DNA from: Mermis nigrescens | Lineage: Eukaryota; Nematoda; Enoplea; Mermithida; Mermithidae | Assembly: GCA_036768485.1 (NCBI GenBank) | Contig: JAVLUZ010000510.1 | Location: 372,001 to 436,000, forward strand | Reading direction: 5' to 3' | Length of the DNA: 64,000 nt | In this document: piece by piece, positions 1-10,737 of the stretch | Layout: every line of letters begins with the position of its first letter | How positions within the stretch are numbered: the stretch's first letter is position 1 | Program-made: the position numbers and the translations under genes | Notes under the pieces: model-generated | What the model saw: only the letters and a program-made list of their open reading frames with translations | Told to the model about the DNA's origin: nothing | The model's database searches: none

Positions 1-1877
1 TTTCCTAATTTACTAATGATTTAAGTTTGCTCCTCATGTTCTTTACTATAAAAACCATGAAAGCAGCGAATTTTTCACACAAAAAACACTTGAGTTGCGT
101 GTACTGAACCATTATACAGAACACTGGGAGTTAAGGGAATAGAAGACGAAAATTAGCAAGGCAAGGAATATAAAGCAATTTTAATACCCCAAAGGTTTAC
201 TTCAATTTTCGCCTATTCTATCTTATTTATGCTTTAAAGCAATGTAAACGGTTTAGTAAATTTTTACATCTTCTTTCAATTTTTTCCTTTGACATGAACT
301 CTAGTCGTGCGCAATATATAGATCAGTTGAGACATTTTAATGCGAATGAATTCTTCACAATAACAAGTAACAACTTTTTCAGTTTTCAGGACGTCTGATC
401 TAGATAAACTGACAAGAATAGAAAGACTTATCATGAAACCTCAACCATGCTCCTGGAGTAAGTAAAAATTAAGATGACAAAAATTTTGCAATCAACATAC
501 TACGGTATACAATTTTCTGAGAACCTTAAAAAAAGGTCAAAACAGAACTGCTCATCTACACATATTTTTCAAAACGTCTATACAATCTAGCAAAAAAACA
601 CGTAAGTTAGCACTAATGCAGAAAGCTTCTTATGACATAAATGAAAAATGGAGAGATTATTTCCAATATGTTGTTTAGGTTGAAACCTGAAATATCATAA
701 AATAGTATCGTGATCAACTAAGAGCTAAATATTAATACCGATTCCTTCAATGCTTGGATAAATACTATATACTTTTACATCTGCCTGCCTATATATACAT
801 ATAACTAATTACCATGTTCTTAAACATTTGCACACATCTACTATCATTTCCATATACTTGTGTACTGGTTCCTATACTTAGTACATATACGGCCCGGGAT
901 CGGTGAAAAATTTTAAGCCCGGGTCTAGGCCCGGTCATTCGCTGGTCCAGACCCCCGTACCTTTCACACCCATGTATGATCATAATCATACAAGTGTGTA
1001 ATAGCAGGAAATAAGATTTTTAAATTTCAATTCATTTTATACGACCGTTATGCGCAGTGCGCATCCTTACAGAATTGTTTAGTTCACATTTGAATTTTTC
1101 AGTATTCCTTTAAGTCCTATCGAATTTTGTGTATATTTTTTGGCTAAGATTATCATTAATGACCGCTATCCCCATCCTAGATTTCGAGCTGTAACAGGGC
1201 CAAATGAACATTTCTTGAGTATCAAAGATATTTACATATGTACATTACACATAGCATTGACCGTTTTCCGACGGCGATCTTTTAAATAGTTAAAATTTGA
1301 GAAAATTTTTGTATTATATACATAACTAAAGATAAAAGACGTAAAAAGTTCAATTAAAAAGGCAATCTAAAACAACCTAATTCAGCGCGCATCTCGTTAC
1401 CTTTGGCGGCACTAAAAACATTTTAAATTATGATCCATTTTTGACTAGCAGCTGGAAAATTTTTACAAATCAAAAACAAGACAGCCAAAATTTTTTAGTA
1501 CAAAAATTAAGTTCATTCCGGAAAAAGGAGTCAAAACGCACTAAATAAATTTAAGTAAAAGTAAAAGCCTGAATTTAGAAATTGTTGGCTTAAAAAAGAT
1601 AAAAAACGATTAAATTAACAAGACGGTCACGTTTAGTCATGTCTATTTTTAGTCGCCACAATTTTATTCCAGAAGAACACAAATTTTTAAAGTCATTATA
1701 ACAAGAATGCTTGAAATTTAGGCAAAAATAATGATATCTTGAAAAGCTTTTCAATGAGCTCATGTGCTATATGAAACGAAAAGCAAAATTAATCGTATTA
1801 AACGAGGCTTTGCGTAGTAAATTATACTTTGAATATTATAACTCCCTAAATCGTGCCTAATCTTTGGATGCTTCTGC
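1..1877. other. AT-rich stretch, no gene recognised
   Basis: No convincing exon, RNA gene or complete transposon is visible here. A short GC-rich patch near 885-960 carries CCCGGG-type motifs like transposon termini elsewhere in the window. A fragment of the ACATGTAACGGCTCGA repeat family lies near 1170-1200. On the minus strand an AATAAA lies at 1663-1668, about 210 bases past the stop codon of the last recovered exon, and could be its polyadenylation signal. Confidence 0.5.
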
Positions 1878-1947
1878 TCAATCTAATTCTAATTTGGCTT
1901 TTTTCAACTCCTCTTTCAATTCATCTGACCTTAACATATTAATTTCC
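1878..1947 (-). CDS. Probable terminal exon, coiled-coil C-terminus
   Basis: On the minus strand an acceptor (TCTCATATTCAG) is followed by one base completing a codon and 22 codons, then TGA at 1878-1880. The peptide EINMLRSDELKEELKKAKLE is charged, with a heptad-like Leu/Lys/Glu pattern typical of a short coiled coil. It contrasts sharply with the AT-rich noise around it. The acceptor needs a phase-2 donor upstream, which I did not find with certainty. It is probably the end of the large minus-strand gene, but could be the end of a separate small gene. Confidence 0.5.
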
Positions 1948-2044
1948 CTGAATATGAGAGGAAACATAACCTACGAATTGATCTTGATTTGTTTTATTAT
2001 TCTTCAGCAATAGCCGCTTAGACGGATATTATTTATATCACCGA

Positions 2045-2395
2045 TGCAGACATGCACATCATAAGAATTCTGGGGGAGGGCTGAAATTTTATAGTTTGCT
2101 TTCTTTGAATAAAAAACGTTGAATATGCGTCAAAAACATAATTTTTCGGCGTTTCTGACGATATTCTATCTATATAGAGCGTAAAATCATTTTTGAAAAT
2201 TCAAAAATGTAGAAAAAATTAAAATATGGTAAAAAAGTGAATATATGGTGCGAAGCTGCGAAAAACGCTTACATATTTTTTTTGACTTTTCTCGGAAAAT
2301 CGCTAATTCTAGGAGGTGAAAAAACTGGGAGAAAATAAAAAATTAAAAATTTTCCAAGGGTCATAAGTCGAAATCCCCCAAATGTATGCTCCCAT
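2045..2395. repeat. Dispersed repeat, GAATTCTGGGGG family
   Basis: Shares an ordered set of motifs with copies near 12505-12790 and 34265-34745: GACATGCA, GAATTCTGGGGG, CGTCAAAAACA, GCGTTTCTGACGAT, then a hairpin-type GCGAAG patch. No coding capacity; a short non-autonomous element or fragment. Confidence 0.6.
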
Positions 2396-2616
2396 GCCCA
2401 ATAAGATAGTACTGGTGCACAGATTGATCATTTATCAGAAATCAAATCTATTAATCAACTCATTACTTTATTTATTGAATGAAAACATGAAATTCCAGAA
2501 GAACAACAAAAATGATTCACTCGTATTCTAAAAACCTACATCGAGTGACTAATTCCTCAATATCTAGTGCATTCAGACCAGAGATGCAAGTATGTAGGTT
2601 GTTCGAGGGTCTGGAC

Positions 2617-2845
2617 TAGACCATACATGTGACAGCTCCAAATTAAGATGACCATTTTTGAAGGGGGCGGGAGATGACCTCAAATTCTTGGCGAAAAATG
2701 GCAAAAAAAGCGCATTAAGATGGCTAACAAAAGCCGAGTTTTCGCCAAAATTTTGGGAGGGGACAAAAATTTGTTGACTTTGGGGGATGGAGGACGATCG
2801 AGTTTGAGTGGGAAGATTTTCCCATTCCCGTTACATGTCTGGTCT
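2617..2845. repeat. Dispersed repeat, ACATGTAACGGCTCGA family
   Basis: About 230 bp bounded by ACATGT-type ends with internal GATGACC, TTTTTGGCGAAAA and GGGGGAT blocks. Related copies lie near 14240-14465, 15700-15935, 17300-17500, 18295-18520 and 36985-37245. The ends are imperfect inverted repeats (TACATGTAACGG against CCCTGTTACATGTA in the best copy at 18.3 kb), which suggests a MITE. Confidence 0.6.
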
Positions 2846-3046
2846 GAACTCTGGACTCCCAGAAGAAAAAAGGCAATTCTTCAGGAAAACGAGGTAAAAG
2901 TTAGGCCAACGGACAAGAAACATAAACGATCAATTCTGGTAGTTACGCTACTATAATGTTTATTTAAGTTTTGAGACCATTTTGCCAAAAAAACTCGGTA
3001 GACCTTCCAGACTATGCTAACTCCCTAAACCGACCATGCTGAGCAT

Positions 3047-3112
3047 CTATTGTTCAGTCAGACTAGATTCCCGAAAATATGCGGCTTTTATCTTTTCAAC
3101 TGGTTTCTGGTC
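3047..3112 (-). CDS. Probable short exon
   Basis: A strong minus-strand acceptor (TTTTTCCTCTGTGCAG) opens a phase-0 frame of 21 codons, DQKPVEKIKAAYFRESSLTE followed by Q and TAG. Both other frames close at once. The charged, low-AT peptide looks coding. It may end at the TAG or at a weak donor (TCTA/GTCTGA) before it. Links to its neighbours are not fixed. Confidence 0.4.
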   Translation of the reverse strand, partial: DQKPVEKIKAAYFRESSLTEQ

Positions 3113-3468
3113 CTGCACAGAGGAAAAATCTAAAAACTTATTAAATCAGCGCAAGGCGACATGAGATTATGACAATGTTAAGCGCGTATAATTGAAGTCA
3201 GTACTTTTTTAAGAAAAAAACAATACGATTGTTATATTGAATATTAATATTTTAAGTTATCGGAAAACGAAAAACTACGAGATGGGATGAAAAATTTTTG
3301 ATTTACTTGATCAAAAATGCCCAGAAAACTTATGCATATCCATACTTTGAGAATATAGAATTAAGAAGTTATAATTTTCGTCTGATTTTTTTCATTTCAC
3401 AGAGGTACCAAATATTTTATCACTCGGTGGATACGAGCTAGTGTGAAATAAGTCATTAATTTCTACGC

Positions 3469-3591
3469 TCACATGTTGACCACAGCTTTTTCCCACACAT
3501 TTGTGCATGCTTTTTCCGTAAGTAAATTTTTCAATAAGGCGCGAGACGCGATGTGCAAAGCATGGTCCGCGGGAAAGTATGACATCAATGC
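3469..3591 (-). CDS. Probable exon, helical segment
   Basis: Minus-strand acceptor CATTCCGCAG is followed by 40 open codons beginning ALMSYFPADHALHIASRALL, then TGA at 3469-3471. The peptide is amphipathic and helical, in keeping with the other exons. Its codons are much more GC-rich than the flanks (CCCGCGGACCATGC). Possible donors before the stop are GCT/GTGGTC and GTG/GTCAAC, so the exon may end about 12-20 bases before the TGA. Part of the large minus-strand gene by position and character. Confidence 0.55.
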   Translation of the reverse strand, partial: ALMSYFPADHALHIASRALLKNLLTEKACTNVWEKAVVNM

Positions 3592-5836
3592 CTGCGGAAT
3601 GGCTATTCCTAAAAAATTATCATTATGATAACAATATTATTAATGTAATTCTAACAATCATGATCATCGTACGCGCTAACGCGCTATCTTTGATTAGTAT
3701 AGTTCATAAATATTTTTATTTACTAATAATACTGTTAAATTGGAAAAGTCATTTTCTGAAAAAAGCATAATCATTTGTGAGAAAAACAGAAATTAAAAAG
3801 GGGAATAGTCAAATAGGTTGGTAATTTCCCAAATTATTATTCATTATTACTTTTCTTAATGCTATATCTAAACTTATTTTAATTCCGAGATTTATCCCAA
3901 TTACCCCTTTAATTAAATATCCAACTAAGTGTACTCCACACATGCACATAGGGGGGGGGTGAGAGAGGGTATTACCCCCTGAGGGGTCAGCTAGACCGGT
4001 ACTGTCCGGCGATTTTGAGCAAACAGGTCTTGTTCTGCATCATTTTTGACATCAAAATCAGTAAAAATGTCAAAATTTTTCCGGCGCTTCGCGCCAGATT
4101 AGTACTTTTAAGTACTTTTTACACAAAAAGCGCCCAGAATTGATAAATTTTTGCATTTTTTAGTGTTAAAAGTGATATAATGCAGTCAAAATGGACTAAA
4201 AATGCTTTTAAAATGTGTTATTAACACGAAAAAATGTTTTATAGGCTATTTTGACCATTTTGATCATTGAAACAGCAAAAACATCGTGAACGTTAAATTT
4301 ACTGTTTTAGATTTTTGGCATTTCACCCCCGCTGCCGACCCTGACCTTGTGCACCTATGGTGTACTCGTATGTATGTACATGTACGTGGGTTCAGTATCA
4401 TACAAGCACAAGGTCAAAAGCTCTGGGAGGAGGGTAAATCGAATTTGCCTGTACAAAAGGGTAAATGGATAACTTTTTAGCTTTTCAATGTAAAAATTTC
4501 ATATTTAATTAGGATTTTTCATTAATGTTTATGGTTAAATTCGCTTGAAAACAATTATAATACGGACAATGGAATGACCTGTAAAATCAGATATATACAA
4601 GATAATAATAGAAAAGTGTCTATATGCGTCAATTGAATAGTATGATGCTTGGAAAGTAATTATATGTAATTAGAATTGCACCGTTAGGCTTCATTTGACG
4701 CTTTTCATGGTTCAAGCAATCGGTCTTGGTCCAAAATGGCCTAAGGGGGTATCAAAATTTTTCCATCAGCACGGGATAGGTTACATTAGCACGCCATTTT
4801 TCTAACTGTATAATACCTACATAGTGTCAGTAATGCATGTCCGTTTGTTTTTATTTAGCTGTTTAAGAATGCCATGATATTCTGAAGATAAATCTTTTTT
4901 CTCAATCAATGTCTTTTCTAGATTTTAATAAATCAAAAAATTCTTTTCAAATCACAAGTATTGACTTCCTAACACATAACAGACATCAGAAATGATGATG
5001 CGGTTGCCATATACTGATTTGATATGAAAAATGACGTCACTGCGCTTTTGTATTGAACGATAAATGCACATAAAGAAGCCAATTTCGTCTTCAAACAACA
5101 TAAAACAGTGCAAGGTAGACACAAAAAGTAATTATTATGTGCTAGAAATCGGTAAACAAATGAGCGAGATGGTGCTAAATCATTTATTGCACGTAGATTT
5201 GTGATGGAGTAATTATATCGCGCGCTTGAGATAAACAGTACGTATGACACTCGGCGGAAGCACCGAAAATTTTTGGAATTTTCGCTAAAAAATACGTTAG
5301 AAAGCGTTAAAATTACTACACTTTTCCCAAAAAACGTCTTCGTATCCGTTAGCACGTCGTACTAACGGCCGAAATTATCATTAGCACGAGGCAACTTTCA
5401 TTAGCGTGGTGCTAAAAACTGTGCCCCCATACTCCCCCCAGTGTACACGTGTGTTCAGTATGATGACTAGGCCGTATTTAAGGGTAGCCGGAATTTTCGA
5501 AAGGTAGGATAATGCAAGGAAAGATGAAAAAATCGACTGTCCCTGACGTAAGATCTTTAAATTTTAGGAGCTTCGCGCCGGATGTGTAGTATTTGCTATT
5601 ATTTTGGACCACGTGCGACCAAAAAATGACATTTTTATGACCTTTCGCGTAATTTTTTTCTAAAGGTTCGAATTATATTATCTTAATGGATGCATGTCGA
5701 AAAACGTCAAAAAATGTGGTTTTTGCGAGCTAACCTGACAAATTTCCCGATATATAGACTAATTTATTTTGGGTACCCCTTTGCCGAATCCTGGATACGG
5801 ACCTGATAATGACTACACGATATAATAACTTTTTTA
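3592..5836. other. Intron-like stretch with repeat fragments
   Basis: Contains a GGGGGTGAG..GTATTACCCCC family repeat (about 3945-4270), a CGGCGCTTCGCGCC hairpin at about 4080 and another near 5570. A 128-codon minus-strand ORF at 4969-5355 has no protein-like composition. No exon recognised. Confidence 0.45.
3945..4270. repeat. Dispersed repeat, GTATTACCCCC family
   Basis: Begins CATGCACATAGGGGG..GTGAG..GGTATTACCCCC and continues to GTCCGGCGATTTTGAGC and a GGCGCTTCGCGCC hairpin. The same order occurs at about 10840-10930, 22676-22830 and, inverted, 37400-37490. A non-coding element fragment. Confidence 0.55.
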
Positions 5837-5929
5837 TCAAATGTGTTCGAGATAATGCTCAAGCGAAAATGAGGAAAAATTTTGGAAATAATTTGCTACA
5901 GACAGTACAAAAATTTTTGCAATTGCTAA
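5837..5929 (-). CDS. Probable exon or gene end
   Basis: After the excellent acceptor ACTCTTTTCTTCAG a phase-0 frame of 30 codons (LAIAKIFVLSVANYFQNFSS...) runs to TGA at 5837-5839. The hydrophobic pattern fits the helical protein. The best donor of the preceding exon (CGTG/GTATGT) is phase 1, so the junction is off by one base. Either an exon is missing or there is an indel in the sequence. A GTAGCA inside the frame is a possible donor. Confidence 0.45.
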   Translation of the reverse strand, partial: LAIAKIFVLSVANYFQNFSSFSLEHYLEHI

Positions 5930-6025
5930 CTGAAGAAAAGAGTAAAATAATGTACAATGCAATAAAGATAAGTACTAAATGAAAAATTTACTACTTAGCC
6001 TTCACATCGACCTATAAGAACATAC

Positions 6026-6157
6026 CACGAGACTTTTCAACTATTCGTCTAGCGGATATATTCGAGTCGCACAAATTCGAAAGACATTGCAAACAATGCA
6101 AAATAAACTCGCCGAACATTGGCTGCTCCAGAAACTCAAGCGATTCTAGCAAGATCT
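6026..6157 (-). CDS. Exon of the large minus-strand gene
   Basis: Acceptor GACTAATTTCCAG and donor CGTG/GTATGT enclose 132 nt: two bases, 43 codons, one base. The frame begins ILLESLEFLEQPMFGEF and continues through a Cys/Leu helix (HCLQCLSNLCD) to ARRIVEKSR. The first two bases AG join the final G of the upstream exon (6727-6944) to make a Glu codon, so that junction keeps phase exactly. Two successive amphipathic helices, armadillo/HEAT-like. The FVELLIE...CLSNLCD stretch is one of two places that weakly resemble VIRMA. Confidence 0.75.
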
Positions 6158-6204
6158 CTGGAAATTAGTCAAACATAATTAAAAAGACACGCTAGAATCG
6201 CATT

Positions 6205-6262
6205 TAAATATAAATAATAAATAAAATAATAAATAATAATAAATTGTATATATATAATAAAT
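6205..6262. repeat. AAATAAT-type microsatellite
   Basis: A run of AAATAATAAATAAT and TATATATA in the intron between exons 6026-6157 and 6727-6944. Confidence 0.7.
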
Positions 6263-6726
6263 TAATGGATCAATAAATGAAATAAATCGCCAATAAGCAA
6301 ATATAGCTTGGCACCCTATTACTCCAATTAGAAAAATATTATCATCGCCATATTTCCGTAAATATGTATGTATTTACATTTTTTAGCCATTTCGATTTAT
6401 TATGCTATTTATCAGTTTTAATCTAATAATCATTCTACGTAGGTACTTATGAATAAAGAATATCGGCGCTTCTTTTGATTTTTGGTGAAAAATAATACGA
6501 AAAAATGCGTAAAATAAAAAAACAATCAGTCTGTACTTAAAAATAAAGTTGACATTTTCGAAATTTTAAGGTAAAATAAGAGCATAAACTGATGAGTAGC
6601 ACAAAAATACACATTAGATAAGAATGATAAAATAAGAATTTGTCTTTCAAAGCTGACAATTTTTGATTAGTCACTTAAAGTTGTATAAGAAAAATTTATC
6701 ATCGAAACACGTGCGAAACCCCTTAC

Positions 6727-6944
6727 CAATAAGTAGTTCCACAAATTGAGTCTCAACCATAATTGACTTCACACGACTATTATACGATAAGGTCAACGAT
6801 AGCAAAGCGATTTTGTCGGCAAGTTCTAATTTCGACCGCCAAAATTTCAAATATTTCGACAAACATGAGATAAAGTGGGCTTCCTTAGCAAATTTTTCGG
6901 CTAAATGGAAAAAGCCAATAGCATTCGACAAACAAAGCATGTCA
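6727..6944 (-). CDS. Exon of the large minus-strand gene
   Basis: The donor TTATTG/GTAAGG is clear and joins 6026-6157 in phase 1. The frame reads through SNAIGFFHLAEKFAKEAHF and KLELADKIALLSLTLSYN to VETQFVELLI, mostly amphipathic helix. The acceptor is either GTGCAG at 6945 (phase 2) or TTAGCATAG just upstream (phase 0, adding CSD); an in-frame TAG rules out an earlier start. The opposite strand carries a 72-codon ORF that is only a shadow of this exon. Confidence 0.7.
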
Positions 6945-7748
6945 CTGCACTATGCTAAATTAATCGTATTTTGCCTAGAAAGTATTTCCTATACAATAAA
7001 ATGCTTTTTCCATTTAGTAAATATTAAATGAACAGGAAGAATGAGTAGTAAGCAAATGTACATGTAAAGGCTAAAAATATTGGTTGCGATAGTTGCTAGT
7101 TTCTGACGAGATTAATAGTCTTATATTTTTGGTTTAAAAAGAGCTAAGAAATACGGACAAATTAAGCCAAAACGCAAATTGTTCTTTAAAACGTAGAGCA
7201 GGGACGGGCTTTGGGATAGAAAAAGGTCAAAAATTTACAACTTCTGATGAATTGAAGACAGCTAAACCTATGTACATATATGGAGATCATACATGGGGTG
7301 CGAGGTGGGTTTAATTCCCCCTCAAGTTTAAAAAATTGATAGCTACATATATATGTAGCGGTTATAGCCGAAAAACATTGCTGTAGAGCCTTTCTAGGCT
7401 CATGAATTAGCTATAGCCTTTTTGTGGCTCAAAAAACATACTGCGTGAATTCAGAAATGCTATAGTTGTTTTTTCCAGAGTTCCAAAAGGATTTATAGCT
7501 ATTTCCTTGAGTTTAGCTATTTTTACTTCAAAAAGGCTACATGGATATGTTTGTGGGCTCAAAAAGGCTATATATTAGTTGCCATGAATGCTCGAAAACA
7601 ATGGTTTAAAGGGATACCATCGTTTTTGGTCGTGAATCGCTTTTTACTGAGCACATAGTTATCTCCCAGTTTTTAATTTTCACTTCGCACCTATGGTGGA
7701 GATGCCTGAATCTCCTGTAGTATGACATAAGGTATTTCTTAAACTTAC

Positions 7749-7813
7749 AAAGCTAAAACACATCGAGGCGATAAGGAAGACCATCAATTCTCAAGTTAAC
7801 TATGTACGTTCTG
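7749..7813 (-). CDS. Possible small exon
   Basis: A good acceptor (AACTTTCAG) and a good donor (GCTTT/GTAAGT) enclose 65 nt. One frame reads RTYIVNLRIDGLPYRLDVF and then hits TAG nine bases before the donor. Either the exon ends the gene here, or the TTTTAG run has lost a base. Listed with caution. Confidence 0.35.
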
Positions 7814-7925
7814 CTGAAAGTTTGCAAGCCCATCTACGATAACCATATAACATACAAATTGGTTTTTTCATGCTTTACGAGTATAATAGCGCTTTTTATT
7901 CATTATTCAGAAGTTTGAAGTGAAC

Positions 7926-8080
7926 AGTATCCACAGTATCTATTGCAAATGACTGGATTGCATAAATAAGTGCATCCGATGGAGGTGAAGGCTATCGATC
8001 CGTCTTCTAATTTTTCAATAGTGTTGGATAAAAAATTAAAAATCGAAGCTTGAAAGAATTCATCATTCAGCGCATCACGT
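7926..8080 (-). CDS. Probable exon of the large minus-strand gene
   Basis: Acceptor GCATTTTTTAG leads into RDALNDEFFQASIFNFLSNT and on through EKLEDGSIAFTSIGCTYLCN to a Cys-rich end (CNRYCGYC), with an in-frame stop at 7903-7905. The donor is probably T/GTTCAC or T/GTGGAT. The frame stays open upstream of the acceptor as far as 8120. Joining to 8195-8263 is off by one base unless the internal acceptor TTCTTTCAAG is used. It reads as a well-formed amphipathic helical segment and is clearly protein-like. Confidence 0.6.
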
Positions 8081-8194
8081 CTAAAAAATGCTTGGCTTGA
8101 TTCACAACAATCAAATCTTTAGCTAGGCTAATTCGCACTATTTTTTACAAAATTTCGGCAGTCGTACACTAAACAAGCATTTAAGGTCCCCAAC

Positions 8195-8263
8195 TGATAA
8201 ACAAAGCATCAATGGCAATAGAGCGCTTGTAATCAAAAGCAGTTTTAAAAATAATGGCGATCA
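8195..8263 (-). CDS. Exon of the large minus-strand gene
   Basis: Acceptor TACTTATGCTTAG; 69 nt made of two bases, 22 codons (IAIIFKTAFDYKRSIAIDAL..) and one base; then donor ATCA/GTTGGG. The leading TG completes a Val codon with the last G of exon 9518-9598, so phase is kept. Helical peptide in line with its neighbours. Confidence 0.6.
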
Positions 8264-9517
8264 CTAAGCATAAGTAAGCTTTAGCTAGGTAATTATTTCA
8301 TATATAAAAGCAAGTCACTGAGTAGCTGATCACAAAATTATGCATTATGCAATAATGCCACAGAAATCAATCGTGCAATTTCATGTTAAATACAGGGTGC
8401 TTCAGACTTCAGGAGCGCGCTTTCATTTCGTAGAGCATACATGCACACTGGTGGTTGGGGGTATCCCCCTACCAAGACTTTTGGAAAGCATAGCCCCTCG
8501 GGCCATAAATGAACAAGGTCAAGGTGGCCAGGAAGGGATGATTTCTGCGATATATAATACAGTAGTAATGTTAATCAAGTGAATTAAGTCGAAATTCCTG
8601 AAAATATACAATTTTGGGCCAAAATTACCCGACAGTCATACATGTATTTAACAGAGGAGGTGGGGGGATACCCCACCTGAAGTTGTTCATCCCCACCCAG
8701 CCCCATAGCCAGAAATTTTTCGACCCCCGAAAAATTAAATTTTTTAGCCAGAAATTGGAGGCCAGTTAAATCACCCCTAGAAATGGCCGGGGACCTCCCA
8801 TTTAAAATTTCAAGCCTTTACTTGTATGCCAACAGTACCTAACTTTCGGACCTTTCTGCGGGGAGGGGGGAATACCTCCCTCTCACCCCATCCTATGTGC
8901 ATGTATGCCTCAGGCCATTTTGGACCAAAACCTATTGCTAAAGCCATGAAAAAGCGTCAAACAACGTCTAACAGTATAATTGCAAGTAAATATACTGATT
9001 TTTTCAGCAGTAGACTGTGGAATGTATTCATCTAGCTAGACACGTTTCTTCCGTTAATTCGTATAAATTTGATGTGACAGGTCATTTCTTCAACCTCATT
9101 GTCATTCATTTTCATGCAAATTTAAGCATAAATATTCAAGAAGAATAAAATACAACGAATTAAGTATCAAAATTTGACATTAAATAACAAAAATAATTAT
9201 TCATTTACCCCCTGCCCCTAAGAAAACTCGGTTTATCCCTCCAAGAACGTTTGACCTTGTGAATATATATGTCTCTTCATCATGAAAAAAAATCCGGTCT
9301 CCAGTTGTGTTTTAACAGTGGCCGAGCAAAGACAAATTTCAGCAAAATTCCTGGATGAAGAGTCGAAATTTTGCGGCCAGAACTTTACATCGATGTACAC
9401 AAATAAATTGAGCTTTAAAAATCGCTCAATTATTTAACACTTTCTATTCCTATGTTTTGCTAGTTGGAGCCGTAAGTTTCTGTTTCTTTGTTTTGTTTAT
9501 TAAATTATACAACTAAC
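8264..9517. other. Intron-like stretch with repeat fragments
   Basis: Contains GC-rich repeat pieces near 8450-8510 and 8640-8890 (blocks such as GGGGGATACCCC and GGGGAATACCTCCC) related to the other dispersed repeats. ORFs here are shadows of these. No exon recognised. Confidence 0.45.
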
Positions 9518-9598
9518 CGAGTAAGGCATAGCCGCAACATCTCTTGATAACATTGACCAACAGAAGAAAATTAGATTCATCAAAGGCAGGCACAGAAT
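9518..9598 (-). CDS. Exon of the large minus-strand gene
   Basis: An 81-nt exon between acceptor CAGTCATTTTAG and donor CTCG/GTTAGT, made of two bases, 26 codons and one base. The peptide SVPAFDESNFLLLVNVIKRC continues to CGYALL. The leading AT pairs with the last A of exon 10615-10737 to give Asn, and the trailing G pairs with TG of 8195-8263 to give Val. Two phase-1 junctions in a row support the model. Confidence 0.7.
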
Positions 9599-10614
9599 CT
9601 AAAATGACTGTTAAGCTGCATAAAAGTATAGGGATGTCCCGAAATGGACTTTTTTGTCAGACACAGCTTCTCTTGCAAAGTGCAAATTAAAGGATGACGC
9701 TCATTTGCACGGCGTGCATAAAAGACTTCGGAGATATTCCAAAACAAACAATTTATATGTTTCTCAAATTATTTGCACGATTTTTATTTTTATACGAAAT
9801 TTTCAGATTAAAAGATTCTAGTCAAGGCCCGGGACGAGCTTCGTAGACATCATTACATAAAGGTAGAAAAATTTATGTAAATCAGCTATATGTAGGTAAT
9901 AGGTAGGCTAAGTAAGAAAGTGCTTTAAACTACATATCAAGTACGGCATTTACCAAAAAATCTTTTTGACAAGTTCTTAGTATCATTCCTTAAAAACACA
10001 TTTTTTATACATTTCCGCTTACTTTAGGATGTATATATTATCAACCCTGTTTATACTTAACAGTTGAGTGAAAGTAGTAGATGACCTAGGTAAATCGATT
10101 TTAAAAGTAGTTAAAACTGATGCGAAAATCACACTGCTAGAATTACGTGCATAAGATCTATTAAATTTCTACCTTTCTCAAATATCAGCTAATGTTTCAT
10201 TAAGTATTTCTGTTTTATATTATTTAAATGAAGCAACGAGCGTGGTGATTTAGGTACGAGTATGTGCAGCGAAGTAACTTCTCTGTTATCTTTAATCAAT
10301 CTCTTATACTAATAAATCTGATTAATTCAAAAATTAAATATTAAGTTTTAAATTTTGATATCTAAAAAATTTCAGTCCTGGAAGATTCTATAATAAAGCG
10401 TTTTTTAGAGAAAAAATTTTCTCTTAACGTCCAAACTCATTACAACTCTCTTTTTGCTATATTATCGTATACGCAAAATACGCTAGTCAAAACAATCGCG
10501 AAATCTGGGTACTCGGGGCTTAAAGCGGGCCAAAATACGGGCTGGATTACTACAGGCCATTTCTATGTTAGTTGCTTAGAGACCATGCCTACAAATAATG
10601 AAATTATTAATCAC

Positions 10615-10737
10615 TTTTAGCAACGCAAAGAAAAGCAGCCGCTTCTATTGGTTGAAAACAATAAGGCAATTTTCTTAAATGCTTCCAAGCGGTCTTGTAA
10701 TAAACTCCATAATCGACCGCAAACAGAAGCGCATGAC
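10615..10737 (-). CDS. Exon of the large minus-strand gene
   Basis: Strong acceptor CTTTTTTTGCTCAG, then two bases and 40 codons (HALLFAVDYGVYYKTAWKHL, then RKLPYCFQPIEAAAFLCVAK) and one base before the donor AAAA/GTGATT. The leading GT joins the final G of 13719-14199 to make Gly. In-frame TAA at 10607-10609 lies just past the donor; if the donor is not used, the gene would end here. The plus strand is also open by chance (QRKEKQPLLL...), but lacks the matching phase. Confidence 0.75.

Larger units (their letters stand above)
1948..3046. other. Intron-like stretch with two dispersed repeats
   Basis: Between two probable minus-strand exons. It holds one repeat of the GAATTCTGGGGG family (about 2045-2395) and one of the ACATGTAACGGCTCGA family (about 2617-2845), with AT-rich sequence between. 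No exon was recognised. Confidence 0.45.

Noticed and set aside
4969..5355. 128-codon minus-strand ORF
   Set aside because: Cys/Ser/Phe-rich with no domain pattern, no splice support; likely chance in AT-rich DNA.
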